64,000 nt of DNA, taken from contig NZ_JADMLH010000001.1 in assembly GCF_016464385.1 (NCBI RefSeq), positions 186,001-250,000 of the forward strand, in the 5' to 3' direction. Both the position numbers and the translations under genes were made by a program. This stretch comes from Nucisporomicrobium flavum (GTDB lineage Bacteria > Actinomycetota > Actinomycetes > Mycobacteriales > Micromonosporaceae). Under the pieces are notes generated by a model. The model was not told where the DNA came from. It did not search any database and saw nothing but the letters and a program-made list of their open reading frames with translations. Shown here piece after piece: positions 1-7,702 of the stretch (the first letter of the stretch is position 1; each line of letters begins with the position of its first letter).

Positions 1-1061
1 CCGGCGTCGTGCTGCACACCAACCTGGGCCGGGCCGCGCTGTCGGCGGCCGCGGTGGCGGCGGTGGCGGCGGCGAGCGGGCACACCGATGTCGAGCTGGA
101 CCTGGCGACCGGCCGGCGGGCCCGGCGGGGCCGGGGCGCGCTCGCGGCGCTGGCTGCGGCCGTGCCGGACGCGGGTGGCGTCCACGTGGTCAACAACGGG
201 GCGGCCGCGCTCGTGCTGGCCGCCACCGCGCTCGCCGCCGGCCGGGAGATCGTGGTGAGCCGCGGGGAGCTGGTCGAGATCGGTGACGGGTTCCGCCTGC
301 CCGACCTGCTGGAGTCGACCGGGGCGCGGCTGCGCGAGGTGGGCACCACCAACCGCACGTCGTACGCCGACTATGCCGAGGCGGTGGGCCCCGACACCGG
401 CTTCGTCCTCAAGGTGCACCCGTCGAACTTCGTCGTGCGCGGCTTCACCCGGGCCGTCGAGGTGGCCGGGCTGGGCGGGCTCGGCGTACCCGTGGTCGCG
501 GACATCGGGTCGGGGCTGCTCGCGCCCGACCCGCTGCTGCCGGACGAGCCGGACGCGGCCACGACGCTGCGGGCCGGCGCCGATCTGGTCATCGCCAGCG
601 GGGACAAGCTGCTGGGCGGGCCGCAGGCCGGGCTGCTGCTCGGCACCGCGGAGCTGGTGGAGCGGCTCCGGCGGCATCCCCTCGCCCGGGCGCTGCGGGT
701 CGACAAGCTGACCCTCGCCGCCCTGCAGGCCACCGTCGCCGGCCCGGAGACGCCCACCTGGCAGGCGTTGCGCGCCGACCCCGGCGCCCTGCGGTCGCGC
801 ACCGAGGACGTCGCGGCGCGGCTGCCGGGGGCCGAGGTCGTGACGTCGGTCGCGGTGGTCGGCGGGGGTGGCGCGCCGGAACTGGAACTGCCGTCGTGGG
901 CTGTCGCGCTGCCGGAGGCGTGGGCGGAACCGCTGCGCCTGGGCGACCCGCCCGTCGTCGGGAGGGTCGTCCGGGGCCGGCTCCTGCTGGATCTGCGCTG
1001 CATCGCCCCGGAACGTGACGCGGACGTCGTTGCAGCGGTGGCCGCCGTGGGTATGCGCTGA
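1..1061 (+). CDS. selA: L-seryl-tRNA(Sec) selenium transferase, 5' truncated by window edge
   Basis: PLP enzyme that converts seryl-tRNA(Sec) to selenocysteyl-tRNA(Sec) with selenophosphate, in the cytoplasm. The frame is open from base 3 and opens with GVVLHTNLGRA, the family signature that in complete proteins follows 'NATG', so about 80-100 N-terminal residues lie outside the window. The PLP lysine motif SGDKLLGGPQAG is present (lysine codon at 606-608), as are GELVEIG and EVGTTNRT. The stop at 1059-1061 is followed two bases later by the selB GTG, so the two are one operon. No selenoprotein gene or tRNA-Sec gene was found in the window; they may lie to the left. Family call is very secure. 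Confidence 0.96.
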   Translation, partial: GVVLHTNLGRAALSAAAVAAVAAASGHTDVELDLATGRRARRGRGALAALAAAVPDAGGVHVVNNGAAALVLAATALAAGREIVVSRGELVEIGDGFRLPDLLESTGARLREVGTTNRTSYADYAEAVGPDTGFVLKVHPSNFVVRGFTRAVEVAGLGGLGVPVVADIGSGLLAPDPLLPDEPDAATTLRAGADLVIASGDKLLGGPQAGLLLGTAELVERLRRHPLARALRVDKLTLAALQATVAGPETPTWQALRADPGALRSRTEDVAARLPGAEVVTSVAVVGGGGAPELELPSWAVALPEAWAEPLRLGDPPVVGRVVRGRLLLDLRCIAPERDADVVAAVAAVGMR

Positions 1062-1063
1062 GC

Positions 1064-2818
1064 GTGCACGTCATCGCCACCGCCGGTCACGTCGACCACG
1101 GCAAGTCCACGCTGGTCCGCGCCCTCACCGGGATGGAACCCGACCGGTGGGCCGAGGAGCGCCGCCGCGGCATGACCATCGACTTGGGGTTCGCGTGGAC
1201 CACGCTCGTCCCGGGTGGCACGGTCGCGTTCGTCGACGTGCCCGGCCACGAGCGGTTCGTGCCGAACATGCTCGCCGGCGTCGGGCCCGTACCCGCGGCC
1301 ATGATCGTCGTCGCCGCGGACGAGGGCTGGATGCCGCAGTCCGCCGAGCACCTGGCCGCGCTCGACGCCCTGGGCGTGCGGCACGGTCTGCTCGTGGTCA
1401 CCCGCGCCGACCTCGCCGACCCGGCCGCCGCGGCCGAGCTGGCCCAGGAGGAGATCGCCGCGACCTCGCTGGGAGCGGTGGAGACCGTGGCGGTCAGCGC
1501 GGTCACCGGGGCCGGGATGGGCGACCTGCGGGCCGCGCTCGGGCGGCTCGTCGCGGGGCTGCCCGCGCCCGGCAAGGGACCGGTACGGCTGTGGATCGAC
1601 CGGGCCTTCACCATCAAGGGCGCCGGTACGGTCGTCACCGGCACCCTCGGCGCCGGCCGGCTGCGGACCGGCGACGAGCTGGAGCTGACCGGTGCGGCGC
1701 GGACGGTGCGCGTACGCGGCCTGCAGAGCCTGGGGGAGGCGGTCGCCGAGGCCGAGGGACCGGCCCGGGTGGCGGTGAACCTGCGCGGGGTCGAACGCGA
1801 CGCCGTCACCCGCGGGGCCGCGCTGCTCACGCCGGGGGCGTACCACTTCACGGAGCTGGTGGACGTCCGCGTGCACGGGGACGCTGCCGCCGACCTGCCC
1901 GCCACTCTGACCCTGCACACCGGTTCGGCGGCGGTGCCGGTCCGGGTACGGCCCCTCGGGGCGGACACCGCGCGGCTGCGGCTCGGCCGGGCGCTGCCGC
2001 TGCGCATCGGGGACCGGGCGCTGCTGCGCGACCCCGGCCGGCATCACGTCGCGGGCGGGGTGACCGTGCTGGACGTCGTACCCCCGGGCCTGAACCGGCG
2101 GGGCGCGGCGGCCGCCCGCGCCGCCACCCTGGCCGGGATGGACGGCGTCGCGGACCTGGCCGGTGAGCTGCGCCGACGCCGGCTGGCCCGGCGCTCGGAG
2201 CTGGAACGCATGGGTGTGCCGGCCGGCGGTGATCCGGTGGCGGGGGAGTGGCTGGCGGACCCGGACCACTGGGCGCAGCTGCGGGGCCGGCTCGCGGAGG
2301 AGGTCGACCGGCACGCCCGGGAGCGCCCGCTCGAGCCCGGCATGCCCGTCGAGGCCCTGCGGCACCGGCTCGGCCTGCCCGACCGGTCCCTGGTGGAGGC
2401 CCTGGTGACGCCGCCGCTGGTGGTCCGGTCGGGGCGGGTGTCGGCCGGTGGTCCGAGCGTGCCGGCCGAGCTGGTCGCCGCCGTGGACAAGGCATTCGGC
2501 GACCTCGCGGACCGGCCGTTCGCCGCGCCCGAGGCCTACCGGCTGGCCGAGCTGGGCCTCGGGCCGCGGCAGCTCGGCGCGGCGGTGCGGGCCGGCCTCG
2601 TGGTGCAGCTCGCGAACAACGTCGTGCTGCACGCGGGAGCGCCGGAACAGGCCGTGCGGGTGCTGGCGGGGCTGCCCCAGCCGTTCACGCTGAGCGAGGC
2701 GCGCCAGGCCCTGGATACGAGCCGGCGGGTCGTGGTGCCGCTGCTCGGGCTGCTCGACCGTACGGGAGCCACCCGCCGGCTGCCCGACGACCGCCGCACC
2801 GTGATCACGCCCGCTTAG
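1064..2818 (+). CDS. selB: Selenocysteine-specific translation elongation factor SelB
   Basis: GTPase that delivers selenocysteyl-tRNA to the ribosome at UGA codons marked by a SECIS hairpin. 584 residues, normal for the family. The G domain occupies about residues 1-170: P-loop GHVDHGKST at 8-16, the RGMTIDLGF switch I segment near 35 and DVPGHE near 60. EF-Tu-like barrels follow (GAGTVVTGTL near 188), and the last ~200 residues are winged-helix repeats that bind SECIS RNA. The GTG start lies 2 nt after the selA stop, so translational coupling is likely. The stop overlaps by 4 bp the stop of the convergent XRE gene. Confidence 0.97.
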   Translation: MHVIATAGHVDHGKSTLVRALTGMEPDRWAEERRRGMTIDLGFAWTTLVPGGTVAFVDVPGHERFVPNMLAGVGPVPAAMIVVAADEGWMPQSAEHLAALDALGVRHGLLVVTRADLADPAAAAELAQEEIAATSLGAVETVAVSAVTGAGMGDLRAALGRLVAGLPAPGKGPVRLWIDRAFTIKGAGTVVTGTLGAGRLRTGDELELTGAARTVRVRGLQSLGEAVAEAEGPARVAVNLRGVERDAVTRGAALLTPGAYHFTELVDVRVHGDAAADLPATLTLHTGSAAVPVRVRPLGADTARLRLGRALPLRIGDRALLRDPGRHHVAGGVTVLDVVPPGLNRRGAAAARAATLAGMDGVADLAGELRRRRLARRSELERMGVPAGGDPVAGEWLADPDHWAQLRGRLAEEVDRHARERPLEPGMPVEALRHRLGLPDRSLVEALVTPPLVVRSGRVSAGGPSVPAELVAAVDKAFGDLADRPFAAPEAYRLAELGLGPRQLGAAVRAGLVVQLANNVVLHAGAPEQAVRVLAGLPQPFTLSEARQALDTSRRVVVPLLGLLDRTGATRRLPDDRRTVITPA

Positions 2819-3081
2819 GACGCTTGATGCACGGGCGTGTCGGCCACCCACACGTCGGCCAGGTCGCTCAGCGGCACGCCGAGGGCCCGGCTGAGCCCGA
2901 CCACGGTGCCGAACGCCGGGGCGGGCAGCCGGCCCGCCTCGATCTTGCGGAGTGTCTCGGGGGAGATGCCGGCCGCCAGCGCCACCTCGACGAGGCCCCG
3001 GTCGCCGCGCGCGGCCCGGAGGGCGGCCCCGAGGCGCTGGCCCGCGGCGATCTGGTCGGCGGTGAGCGGTTGGCGAACCAT
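2815..3081 (-). CDS. XRE-family helix-turn-helix regulator (88 aa)
   Basis: Small one-domain DNA-binding protein. The helix-turn-helix covers roughly residues 15-70, with LVEVALAAGISPETLRKIEAG as the core (helices 2-3) and a Cro/C1-like tail (VVGLSRALGVPLSDLADVW). No second domain, so any ligand or partner is unknown. The ATG at 3081 has no Shine-Dalgarno; TATTCT (3088-3093) sits 6 nt upstream, so the mRNA is probably leaderless. Two tandem palindromes fill the -35 region (3110-3137), consistent with autoregulation. It is divergent from the methionine aminopeptidase gene, which it probably also controls. Confidence 0.88.
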   Translation of the reverse strand: MVRQPLTADQIAAGQRLGAALRAARGDRGLVEVALAAGISPETLRKIEAGRLPAPAFGTVVGLSRALGVPLSDLADVWVADTPVHQAS

Positions 3082-3087
3082 GCCAGC

Positions 3088-3137
3088 AGAATAGCCCTCC
3101 GCAGGGCGTGGTATAAAAATACCGGTATAGAAATACC
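3088..3137. promoter_or_regulatory. Divergent promoter/operator between XRE gene and map
   Basis: Two abutting 14-bp dyads, GGTATAAAAATACC (3110-3123) and GGTATAGAAATACC (3124-3137), share arms GGTAT/ATACC with 4-bp spacers. Their junction forms a third palindrome, ATACCGGTAT (3119-3128). This AT-rich block stands out in GC-rich surroundings. It lies where the -35 region of the leaderless XRE promoter should be (-10 TATTCT at 3088-3093) and about 70 bp before map. Tandem sites suit two cooperating repressor dimers; binding by the neighbouring XRE protein is inference. Confidence 0.7.
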
Positions 3138-3206
3138 AGCCGTCGAGCCTTCAGTCCGTTTGTGGGTGGCGGCGGGGTGGTTGGACGGGGCGAGGGAGCG
3201 AGTGTC

Positions 3207-3974
3207 GTGATCGAGCTGAAGTCCAGCGAGGAGATCGGCCGGATGGCGGTGGCCGGCCAGTTCGTCGGCGAGCTGCTCGCCGAGCTGCGCGGGGTCGCCG
3301 CGGTCGGCGTCAACCTGCTCGACATCGAGCACCACGCCCGCCGCCGGATCAAGGAGCGCGGCGCCGAGTCCTGCTACTGGGACTACGCCCCCTCGTTCGG
3401 CCGCGGCCCGTTCCGCAACGTGCTGTGCCTGTCGGTCAACGACGCGGTGCTGCACGGCCTGCCCCACGACTACGTGCTGCGCGACGGCGACCTGCTCAGC
3501 ATCGACATGGCGCTGGGCATCGACGGCTGGAACGCGGACTCCGCACTCTCCTTCGTCGTCGGTACGCCCGACCCGGAGGACCTCAAGCTCATCGAGGCCA
3601 CCGAGGTCGCCCTTGCCGCCGGCGTCGCCGCCGCTCAGCCGGGCGGCCGGCTCGGCGACATCTCCGCCGCGATCGGCGACGTCGCCCAGTCCTACGGGTA
3701 CGGCGTCAACTCCGAGTTCGGTGGTCACGGCATCGGGCGCACCATGCACGAGGCCCCGCACATCGCCAACAGCGGGCGGCCCGGGCGTGGCATGACGCTG
3801 CACCCCGGTCTCACGGTCGCCATCGAGCCGTGGCTCTGCCGCTCCACCGACAAGATCCGGTACGACGAGGACGGCTGGACGATCCGCTCGGCCGACGGGT
3901 CCCGTACCGCGCACTCGGAGCACACGGTCGCCGTGACGGCCGCCGGGCCGCGGATCCTGACCGGCCGTCCGTGA
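3207..3974 (+). CDS. map: Type I methionine aminopeptidase
   Basis: Dinuclear-metal peptidase that removes the initiator methionine from nascent proteins. From the GTG at 3207 it has 255 residues, the usual length for a MetAP without N-terminal extension. All five metal ligands are visible: D100 (LLSIDMALG), D111 (WNADSALSF), H174 (GGHGIGR), E207 (AIEPWL) and E238 (SEHTVAV); H83 of VLHGLP is the usual substrate histidine. The start was chosen because GAGGGAG (3192-3198) is 8 nt upstream and the protein then begins MIELKSSEEI; a longer frame back to 3162 would run through the leader. Probably an extra, regulated paralogue rather than the housekeeping gene next to rpl genes. Confidence 0.93.
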   Translation: MIELKSSEEIGRMAVAGQFVGELLAELRGVAAVGVNLLDIEHHARRRIKERGAESCYWDYAPSFGRGPFRNVLCLSVNDAVLHGLPHDYVLRDGDLLSIDMALGIDGWNADSALSFVVGTPDPEDLKLIEATEVALAAGVAAAQPGGRLGDISAAIGDVAQSYGYGVNSEFGGHGIGRTMHEAPHIANSGRPGRGMTLHPGLTVAIEPWLCRSTDKIRYDEDGWTIRSADGSRTAHSEHTVAVTAAGPRILTGRP

Positions 3975-4017
3975 TATCTTCTCGCCAGCCGTGCGAGAGA
4001 CCGAGGAGGTGGTACCC

Positions 4018-4068
4018 GTGAACGTTTCGACATGGGTGCTCCCCTCAGGGGTCACGGTCGGGCGATAG
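4018..4068 (+). CDS. Putative 16-residue leader peptide upstream of hydrolase gene
   Basis: A short frame, GTG start and TAG stop, encodes MNVSTWVLPSGVTVGR. It has a far stronger Shine-Dalgarno (GAGGAGG at 4004-4010) than the hydrolase gene behind it. A promoter hexamer TATCTT (3975-3980) overlaps the map stop, so transcription should begin just upstream. A 9-bp hairpin follows the stop codon at 4078-4105. This order (short ORF, hairpin, gene) is what leader-peptide attenuators look like. No homology is claimed; the peptide could also be fortuitous. Confidence 0.5.
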   Translation: MNVSTWVLPSGVTVGR

Positions 4069-4077
4069 GTCGTCGTC

Positions 4078-4105
4078 CGGGAGCGCCGTTCCGCCAGCGC
4101 TCCCG
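4078..4105 (+). promoter_or_regulatory. Hairpin between leader ORF and hydrolase start
   Basis: Perfect 9-bp inverted repeat CGGGAGCGC (4078-4086) / GCGCTCCCG (4097-4105) with a 10-nt loop, followed directly by AAAGG, the weak ribosome-binding site of the hydrolase ATG at 4118. The stem would crowd that site. No U-run follows, so translational masking is more likely than intrinsic termination. Confidence 0.55.
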
Positions 4106-4117
4106 AAAGGCACGACC

Positions 4118-4855
4118 ATGGAATTCACCGCTGACCAACGCCTCGACGACGGTGTCCTCGAGCGCCGCTTCACCCTCGGCGAGATCCCCGGCATCCTGTG
4201 GACGCCCGGATCCGCCTCCGCCGCCGCACCCGCCCCGCTGATCCTGCTCGGCCACCCCGGCGGGCTGGACCGGATGTACCCCCGGGTGGCCGCCCGGGCC
4301 CGGCATTCCGCGGCGGAGGGCTTCGCCTCGGTCACCATCGAGCTGCCCGGCAGCGGCGAGCGGCCCCCGTCCGCCGCCGCCGAACAGGCCCGCGCCGACC
4401 TGCGCGCGGCGGTCCAGGCCGGCGAGCCGGTCAGCGACGACGTCGTCGACCGGCTCGTGCTCCCGCTGGTCGAGCGGGCGGTCCCGGAATGGCGGGCCGT
4501 GCTCGACGCGGTCCTCGCGCTGCCCGGGATCGGCAGCCCGGCCGGATACTCCGGCGGGATCATCTCCATCGGTGTCCGGCTGGCGGTGGCCGAGCCGCGC
4601 ATCGCGGCCGCCGTCCTGTTCGCCGGGAGCTACGTCCCCCGCGCGATCGTCGAGGAGGCCCGGCAGGTCACCATTCCGCTGCTGGTTCTTTTGCAGTGGG
4701 ACGACGAGGGGAACGACCGGCAGATGGCCCTCGACCTGTACGACGCCTTCGGCTCGAAGGAGAAGACGCTGCACGCCAACCTGGGCGGGCACACCGGTGT
4801 CCCGCCCTGGGAGGCCGACTCCGGGAACCGGTTCTTCAGCCGGCACCTGAGGTAG
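4118..4855 (+). CDS. Alpha/beta-hydrolase fold protein (245 aa)
   Basis: Cytoplasmic serine hydrolase of the dienelactone-hydrolase-like type; substrate unknown. The nucleophile elbow GYSGG gives S145, the acid is D195 or D196 (QWDDEGND), and the base is H225 (NLGGHTGVP). LLGHPGGLDRMYP (43-55) is the oxyanion-hole strand. No signal peptide. The start ATG follows a weak AAAGG site next to a hairpin, and a translated-looking leader peptide precedes it, suggesting induction at the level of translation. Its last 20 bp overlap the 3' end of the convergent TetR gene. An esterase acting on an inhibitor or antibiotic is a possibility, not shown. Confidence 0.85.
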   Translation: MEFTADQRLDDGVLERRFTLGEIPGILWTPGSASAAAPAPLILLGHPGGLDRMYPRVAARARHSAAEGFASVTIELPGSGERPPSAAAEQARADLRAAVQAGEPVSDDVVDRLVLPLVERAVPEWRAVLDAVLALPGIGSPAGYSGGIISIGVRLAVAEPRIAAAVLFAGSYVPRAIVEEARQVTIPLLVLLQWDDEGNDRQMALDLYDAFGSKEKTLHANLGGHTGVPPWEADSGNRFFSRHLR

Positions 4856-5429
4856 GCCCGCGGCCGCGCACGAGGGGGAGGTAGACCTCGTCGACGATCT
4901 CGACGAGGACCTCGTCCGGGGCGGTCGGCACGCCCCGCGTCACGAACTCGTTGCGCAGCAGCACGATCGCGGCCGTCGCGACGCGGGGGTGCAGGGCCCC
5001 GGCCGGGGCCTCCCCGCGCGCGACGGCTCGCTCCACGACGGACAGCCACAGCTGCGAGCCGGCGTCGGCCGACCGTTCGTGGATCGCCGCGAGCAGTTCC
5101 GGGTCGTCGGCCGTTCCGGCGAGCAGGCTGCGCATCACCGCGCCCAGCGGCGACGACATGTGCCGGTTGGCGCCGCGCAGCAGGGCCAGGGCGTCCTCGC
5201 GCAGCGACCCGGTGTCCGGTACGACCGTCGCGCTCTCGGCGAGGTGCCGGTATGCCGCCACCCCCAACGCCGCTCGGTTCGGCCAGCGGCGGTAGATGGC
5301 GTTCTTGTTGGTGCCCGCACGCCTGGCCACCGCGTCCATCGTGAAGCCCGGGTAGCCGGTCTCGGTGAGCTCCTGCGCGGCGGCTCGGAGGATCGCCTCC
5401 TCGAGCACCGCCCCTCGTCGTCGTCGCAC
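4836..5429 (-). CDS. TetR-family transcriptional regulator
   Basis: The N-terminal helix-turn-helix lies at about residues 10-55 (TMDAVARRAGTNKNAIYRRW is the recognition part), followed by a ligand-binding domain with the TetR_C-like tail; about 197 aa. The frame stays open upstream, but the GTG at 5429 is chosen: TATGAT (5436-5441) is placed 6 nt before it, and longer starts would put the operator 5447-5461 inside the coding region. It is divergent from the TIM-barrel gene at 5470 and shares one operator with it, so it probably represses itself and that gene. Ligand unknown. Confidence 0.88.
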   Translation of the reverse strand: MRRRRGAVLEEAILRAAAQELTETGYPGFTMDAVARRAGTNKNAIYRRWPNRAALGVAAYRHLAESATVVPDTGSLREDALALLRGANRHMSSPLGAVMRSLLAGTADDPELLAAIHERSADAGSQLWLSVVERAVARGEAPAGALHPRVATAAIVLLRNEFVTRGVPTAPDEVLVEIVDEVYLPLVRGRGPTSGAG

Positions 5430-5435
5430 CCGCCC

Positions 5436-5463
5436 ATCATAGATAAGGTACTTGCAGTACCCT
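5436..5463. promoter_or_regulatory. Shared operator and back-to-back -10 elements (tetR / TIM-barrel gene)
   Basis: GGTACTTGCAGTACC (5447-5461) is a perfect dyad with 6-bp arms and a 3-bp spacer; with one mismatch the arms extend to 9 bp. Leftward -10 TATGAT (5436-5441) and rightward -10 TACCCT (5458-5463) flank and overlap it, each 6 nt from the start codon of a leaderless gene. One TetR dimer bound here would block both promoters. Confidence 0.75.
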
Positions 5464-5469
5464 AACCGC

Positions 5470-6453
5470 ATGACGCGACGAGGCATCACCTACGACACCG
5501 GGTTCCGGCACGGCGCCGGGCCCAGCACCCATGAGCCGTACGACCACGAGGCGGTACGCCGGGACCTGCGGGTGATCCGCGAGGACCTGCGCTGCACGGC
5601 CGTACGCGTGACCGGCGGCGACCCCGACCGCCTGGAGTTCGCCGCCCGGGCCGCCGCCGACGCCGGGCTGGAGGTGTGGTTCTCGCCGTTCACCAGCGAC
5701 CTGACCACCGCCGAGCTGCTGGACTTCCTGGGTGACTGCGCCGAGCGGGCCGAGCGGCTGCGCGCCGGGGGAGCCGAGGTCGTCATGGTGACCGGGGCCG
5801 AGCTGACCCTGTTCACCAAGGGCTTCCTGCCGGGGGAGACGCTGGAGGAACGGCTGGCCCTGCTCGCGCGCGGCGGCCTGCGGACGGAGGACGTCCGGCC
5901 ACGGCTCAACGCGTTCCTCGCCGAGGCGGCCGCGGTCGTCCGGGCGCGGTTCGCGGGACGGGTCACGTACGCGGCCCTGCCGTCGGAGCAGGTCGACTGG
6001 GCGCCGTTCGACCTCGTCGGCGTGGACCTGTACCGGTCGCGGGAGGTTGCCGAGGTGTACCCGTACGCCGTGCAGGCGCTCGGGACGCACGGCAAACCGG
6101 TGGCGATCACCGAGTTCGGCTGCACCACCTTCCGCGGCGCGGCGGACCTCGGCGCGCGCGGCATGTTCATCGTGGACTGGGACGGCGCCACACCGCGGGC
6201 GCTGAAGGGCGACGTCGTCCGCGACGAGCAGGAACAGGCCCGCTACCTGCGCGAGCTGCTCGACGTGTACGAGGACAACGGCGTGGACACCGCCTTCTGG
6301 TGCACGTTCGCGTCGTACAACCTGCCGGGCCGCTTCGACGCCGCGTCGTACGGGCTGGTGCGGGTGGACGACGACGGCACGTGGGAGCCGAAGGCGGCGT
6401 TCGCGGCCTACGCGAAGGCGAACTCGGCGATCGCCGCGAGCGACGGGCGGTAG
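5470..6453 (+). CDS. TIM-barrel glycoside-hydrolase-like protein (327 aa)
   Basis: Cytoplasmic protein without a signal peptide. It begins RRGITYDTGF and has alternating strand/helix units typical of a (beta/alpha)8 barrel of glycosidase clan A type: an acid/base candidate E111 (VTGAELTLF) at the end of strand 4 and a nucleophile candidate E215 (VAITEFGCTTF) at strand 7. FWCTFASYNLPG and SYGLVRVD near the C-terminus also resemble glycosidases acting on small glycosides. Proteins of this kind are sometimes annotated as abortive-infection proteins without evidence. Start is the leaderless ATG behind TACCCT. Controlled by the divergent TetR. Its last 46 bp overlap the convergent kinase gene. Substrate unknown. 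Confidence 0.7.
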   Translation: MTRRGITYDTGFRHGAGPSTHEPYDHEAVRRDLRVIREDLRCTAVRVTGGDPDRLEFAARAAADAGLEVWFSPFTSDLTTAELLDFLGDCAERAERLRAGGAEVVMVTGAELTLFTKGFLPGETLEERLALLARGGLRTEDVRPRLNAFLAEAAAVVRARFAGRVTYAALPSEQVDWAPFDLVGVDLYRSREVAEVYPYAVQALGTHGKPVAITEFGCTTFRGAADLGARGMFIVDWDGATPRALKGDVVRDEQEQARYLRELLDVYEDNGVDTAFWCTFASYNLPGRFDAASYGLVRVDDDGTWEPKAAFAAYAKANSAIAASDGR

Positions 6454-6899
6454 CCGTCCGTCGTGTCGACGACGAGCGTGGGGACGTCCAGGGTGATCGG
6501 TTCCCAGGCCGGCGGCCGGGCGAGCAGGGCGGCGTCGTCGTGGGCCGCGTCGGCGGCCATCCGGGCGGCGATCCTTGCGCGGGTCACCTCGGGCGGCGGC
6601 GCGCAACGGATGACCCGCAGGGGCGTCAGCGCCGCGAGCGGCTCGAGCCGGGGCCGCCACAGCCGGTCCTGGAACGCCGCCTCCACGACGGCGGTGACCC
6701 CGCCGCGGGCCAGCACCTCGAGCACGTCGAAGAAGGTCCCGAGCGTGTGCAGGTAATCCTCGTCCGGCGTCCCGGCGTGCACCACCCCGACGCGGATCTC
6801 GTCGCGGCAGACCGCCGGGCAGCCGATCGTGGCGGCCAGCGCGTGGGCCAGCGTCGACTTGCCCGTGCCGGGGGCGCCGCTGACGACGACCAGCGTCAT
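6408..6899 (-). CDS. AAA/P-loop small-molecule kinase-like protein
   Basis: 163 residues starting MTLVVVSGAPGTGKST: Walker A GAPGTGKS at residues 8-15, then a CRDEIR segment and a lid-like region with arginines (RARIAARM), as in gluconate-kinase/chloramphenicol-phosphotransferase-like P-loop kinases. The substrate cannot be read from sequence. The ATG overlaps the stop of the upstream methyltransferase (ATGA, 6896-6899), so it is the last gene of a four-gene minus-strand operon. The frame is open further upstream, but that part is the methyltransferase gene. Confidence 0.8.
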   Translation of the reverse strand: MTLVVVSGAPGTGKSTLAHALAATIGCPAVCRDEIRVGVVHAGTPDEDYLHTLGTFFDVLEVLARGGVTAVVEAAFQDRLWRPRLEPLAALTPLRVIRCAPPPEVTRARIAARMAADAAHDDAALLARPPAWEPITLDVPTLVVDTTDGYRPSLAAIAEFAFA

Positions 6900-7702
6900 G
6901 CGTCCCGGGCGGCCACGGTGTAGCGCACGGTCGTCGTCAGGCGCAGGCCGCCGTCGTCGGCGCGGGAGCCCTCCAGCTCCGCTTCGGCGGCGGCGGTGGC
7001 CCGCGGCAGCACCTCCTGGGGAATGTGGTTGAGCACCTGCCGGCCGGCGTGCGAGGCGACCCATCGCATCCAGTGGCCGATGTCGCGGAACCGGCTCACC
7101 ACGACGCCCTCGGTGACGGTGACCGGCCCGTAGCCGGCCTCGGCCAGCGCCGCCCGGATGCTCCTCTCGTCCTGGAACGTGGACAGGCCCGGCGGCTGCC
7201 GGTTCACCAGCCCGGTCGCGAACTGCGACACGGCCTTGACGGCCCGGGTGTACAGCGGGTCGTGCGCGGCGAAGGAGCTGAAGGCCAGTCGTCCGCCGGG
7301 CCGCAACAGCTCCCGGTACGCCCGCAGCGCGGCCGGCGGATCGGGCAGGAAGAACAGCACCTGCCCGGCCGTCACCACGTCGAAGGAGCCCGGCGCGAAC
7401 TCGGGCCGCTGGGCGTCGCCGACGGTGAGCGAGACCGTGGTCAGCCCGGACAGCTCCCGCGCGGTCAGCTCCACCATGGCCGGGGCGAGGTCGATGCCGG
7501 TGACCCGCCCGTCCGGCCCCGCGGCCGCCGCGGCCGGCACGAGCACCGCGCCACGCCCGCAGCCCACGTCGAGGACGTGGTCGCCGGGCCGGATGCCGGC
7601 GCGCCGGACCAGCTCGGCGCCCATGGGCGTGAAGAACTCGACGTCGACGGCGTCGTACGTGGCCGCCGCCTCGTCGAAGGCGCGAATCAGCTCAGAAGGC
7701 AT
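6896..7702 (-). CDS. Class I SAM-dependent methyltransferase
   Basis: 268 residues with a Methyltransf_11/UbiE-type fold: SAM motif I VLDVGCGRG at 43-51, acidic motif II GIDLAPAM near 74, motif post-I GDAQRPEF and the hydrophobic GSFDVVTAGQVLFFL strand. Small-molecule O-, N- or C-methylation is likely, with unknown acceptor. It overlaps the spore photoproduct lyase gene by 11 bp upstream and the kinase gene by 3 bp downstream, so it is translationally coupled in the operon 10174-6408. Confidence 0.88.
   Translation of the reverse strand: MPSELIRAFDEAAATYDAVDVEFFTPMGAELVRRAGIRPGDHVLDVGCGRGAVLVPAAAAAGPDGRVTGIDLAPAMVELTARELSGLTTVSLTVGDAQRPEFAPGSFDVVTAGQVLFFLPDPPAALRAYRELLRPGGRLAFSSFAAHDPLYTRAVKAVSQFATGLVNRQPPGLSTFQDERSIRAALAEAGYGPVTVTEGVVVSRFRDIGHWMRWVASHAGRQVLNHIPQEVLPRATAAAEAELEGSRADDGGLRLTTTVRYTVAARDA

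Noticed and set aside
2819-3206. tRNA-Sec gene near selB
   Set aside because: The stretch is the XRE gene and its operator; no tRNA fold was seen.
371-3352. 993-codon open frame on the minus strand across selA/selB
   Set aside because: Arg/Pro/Gly-rich, antisense to two secure genes; open only because high GC removes stops.
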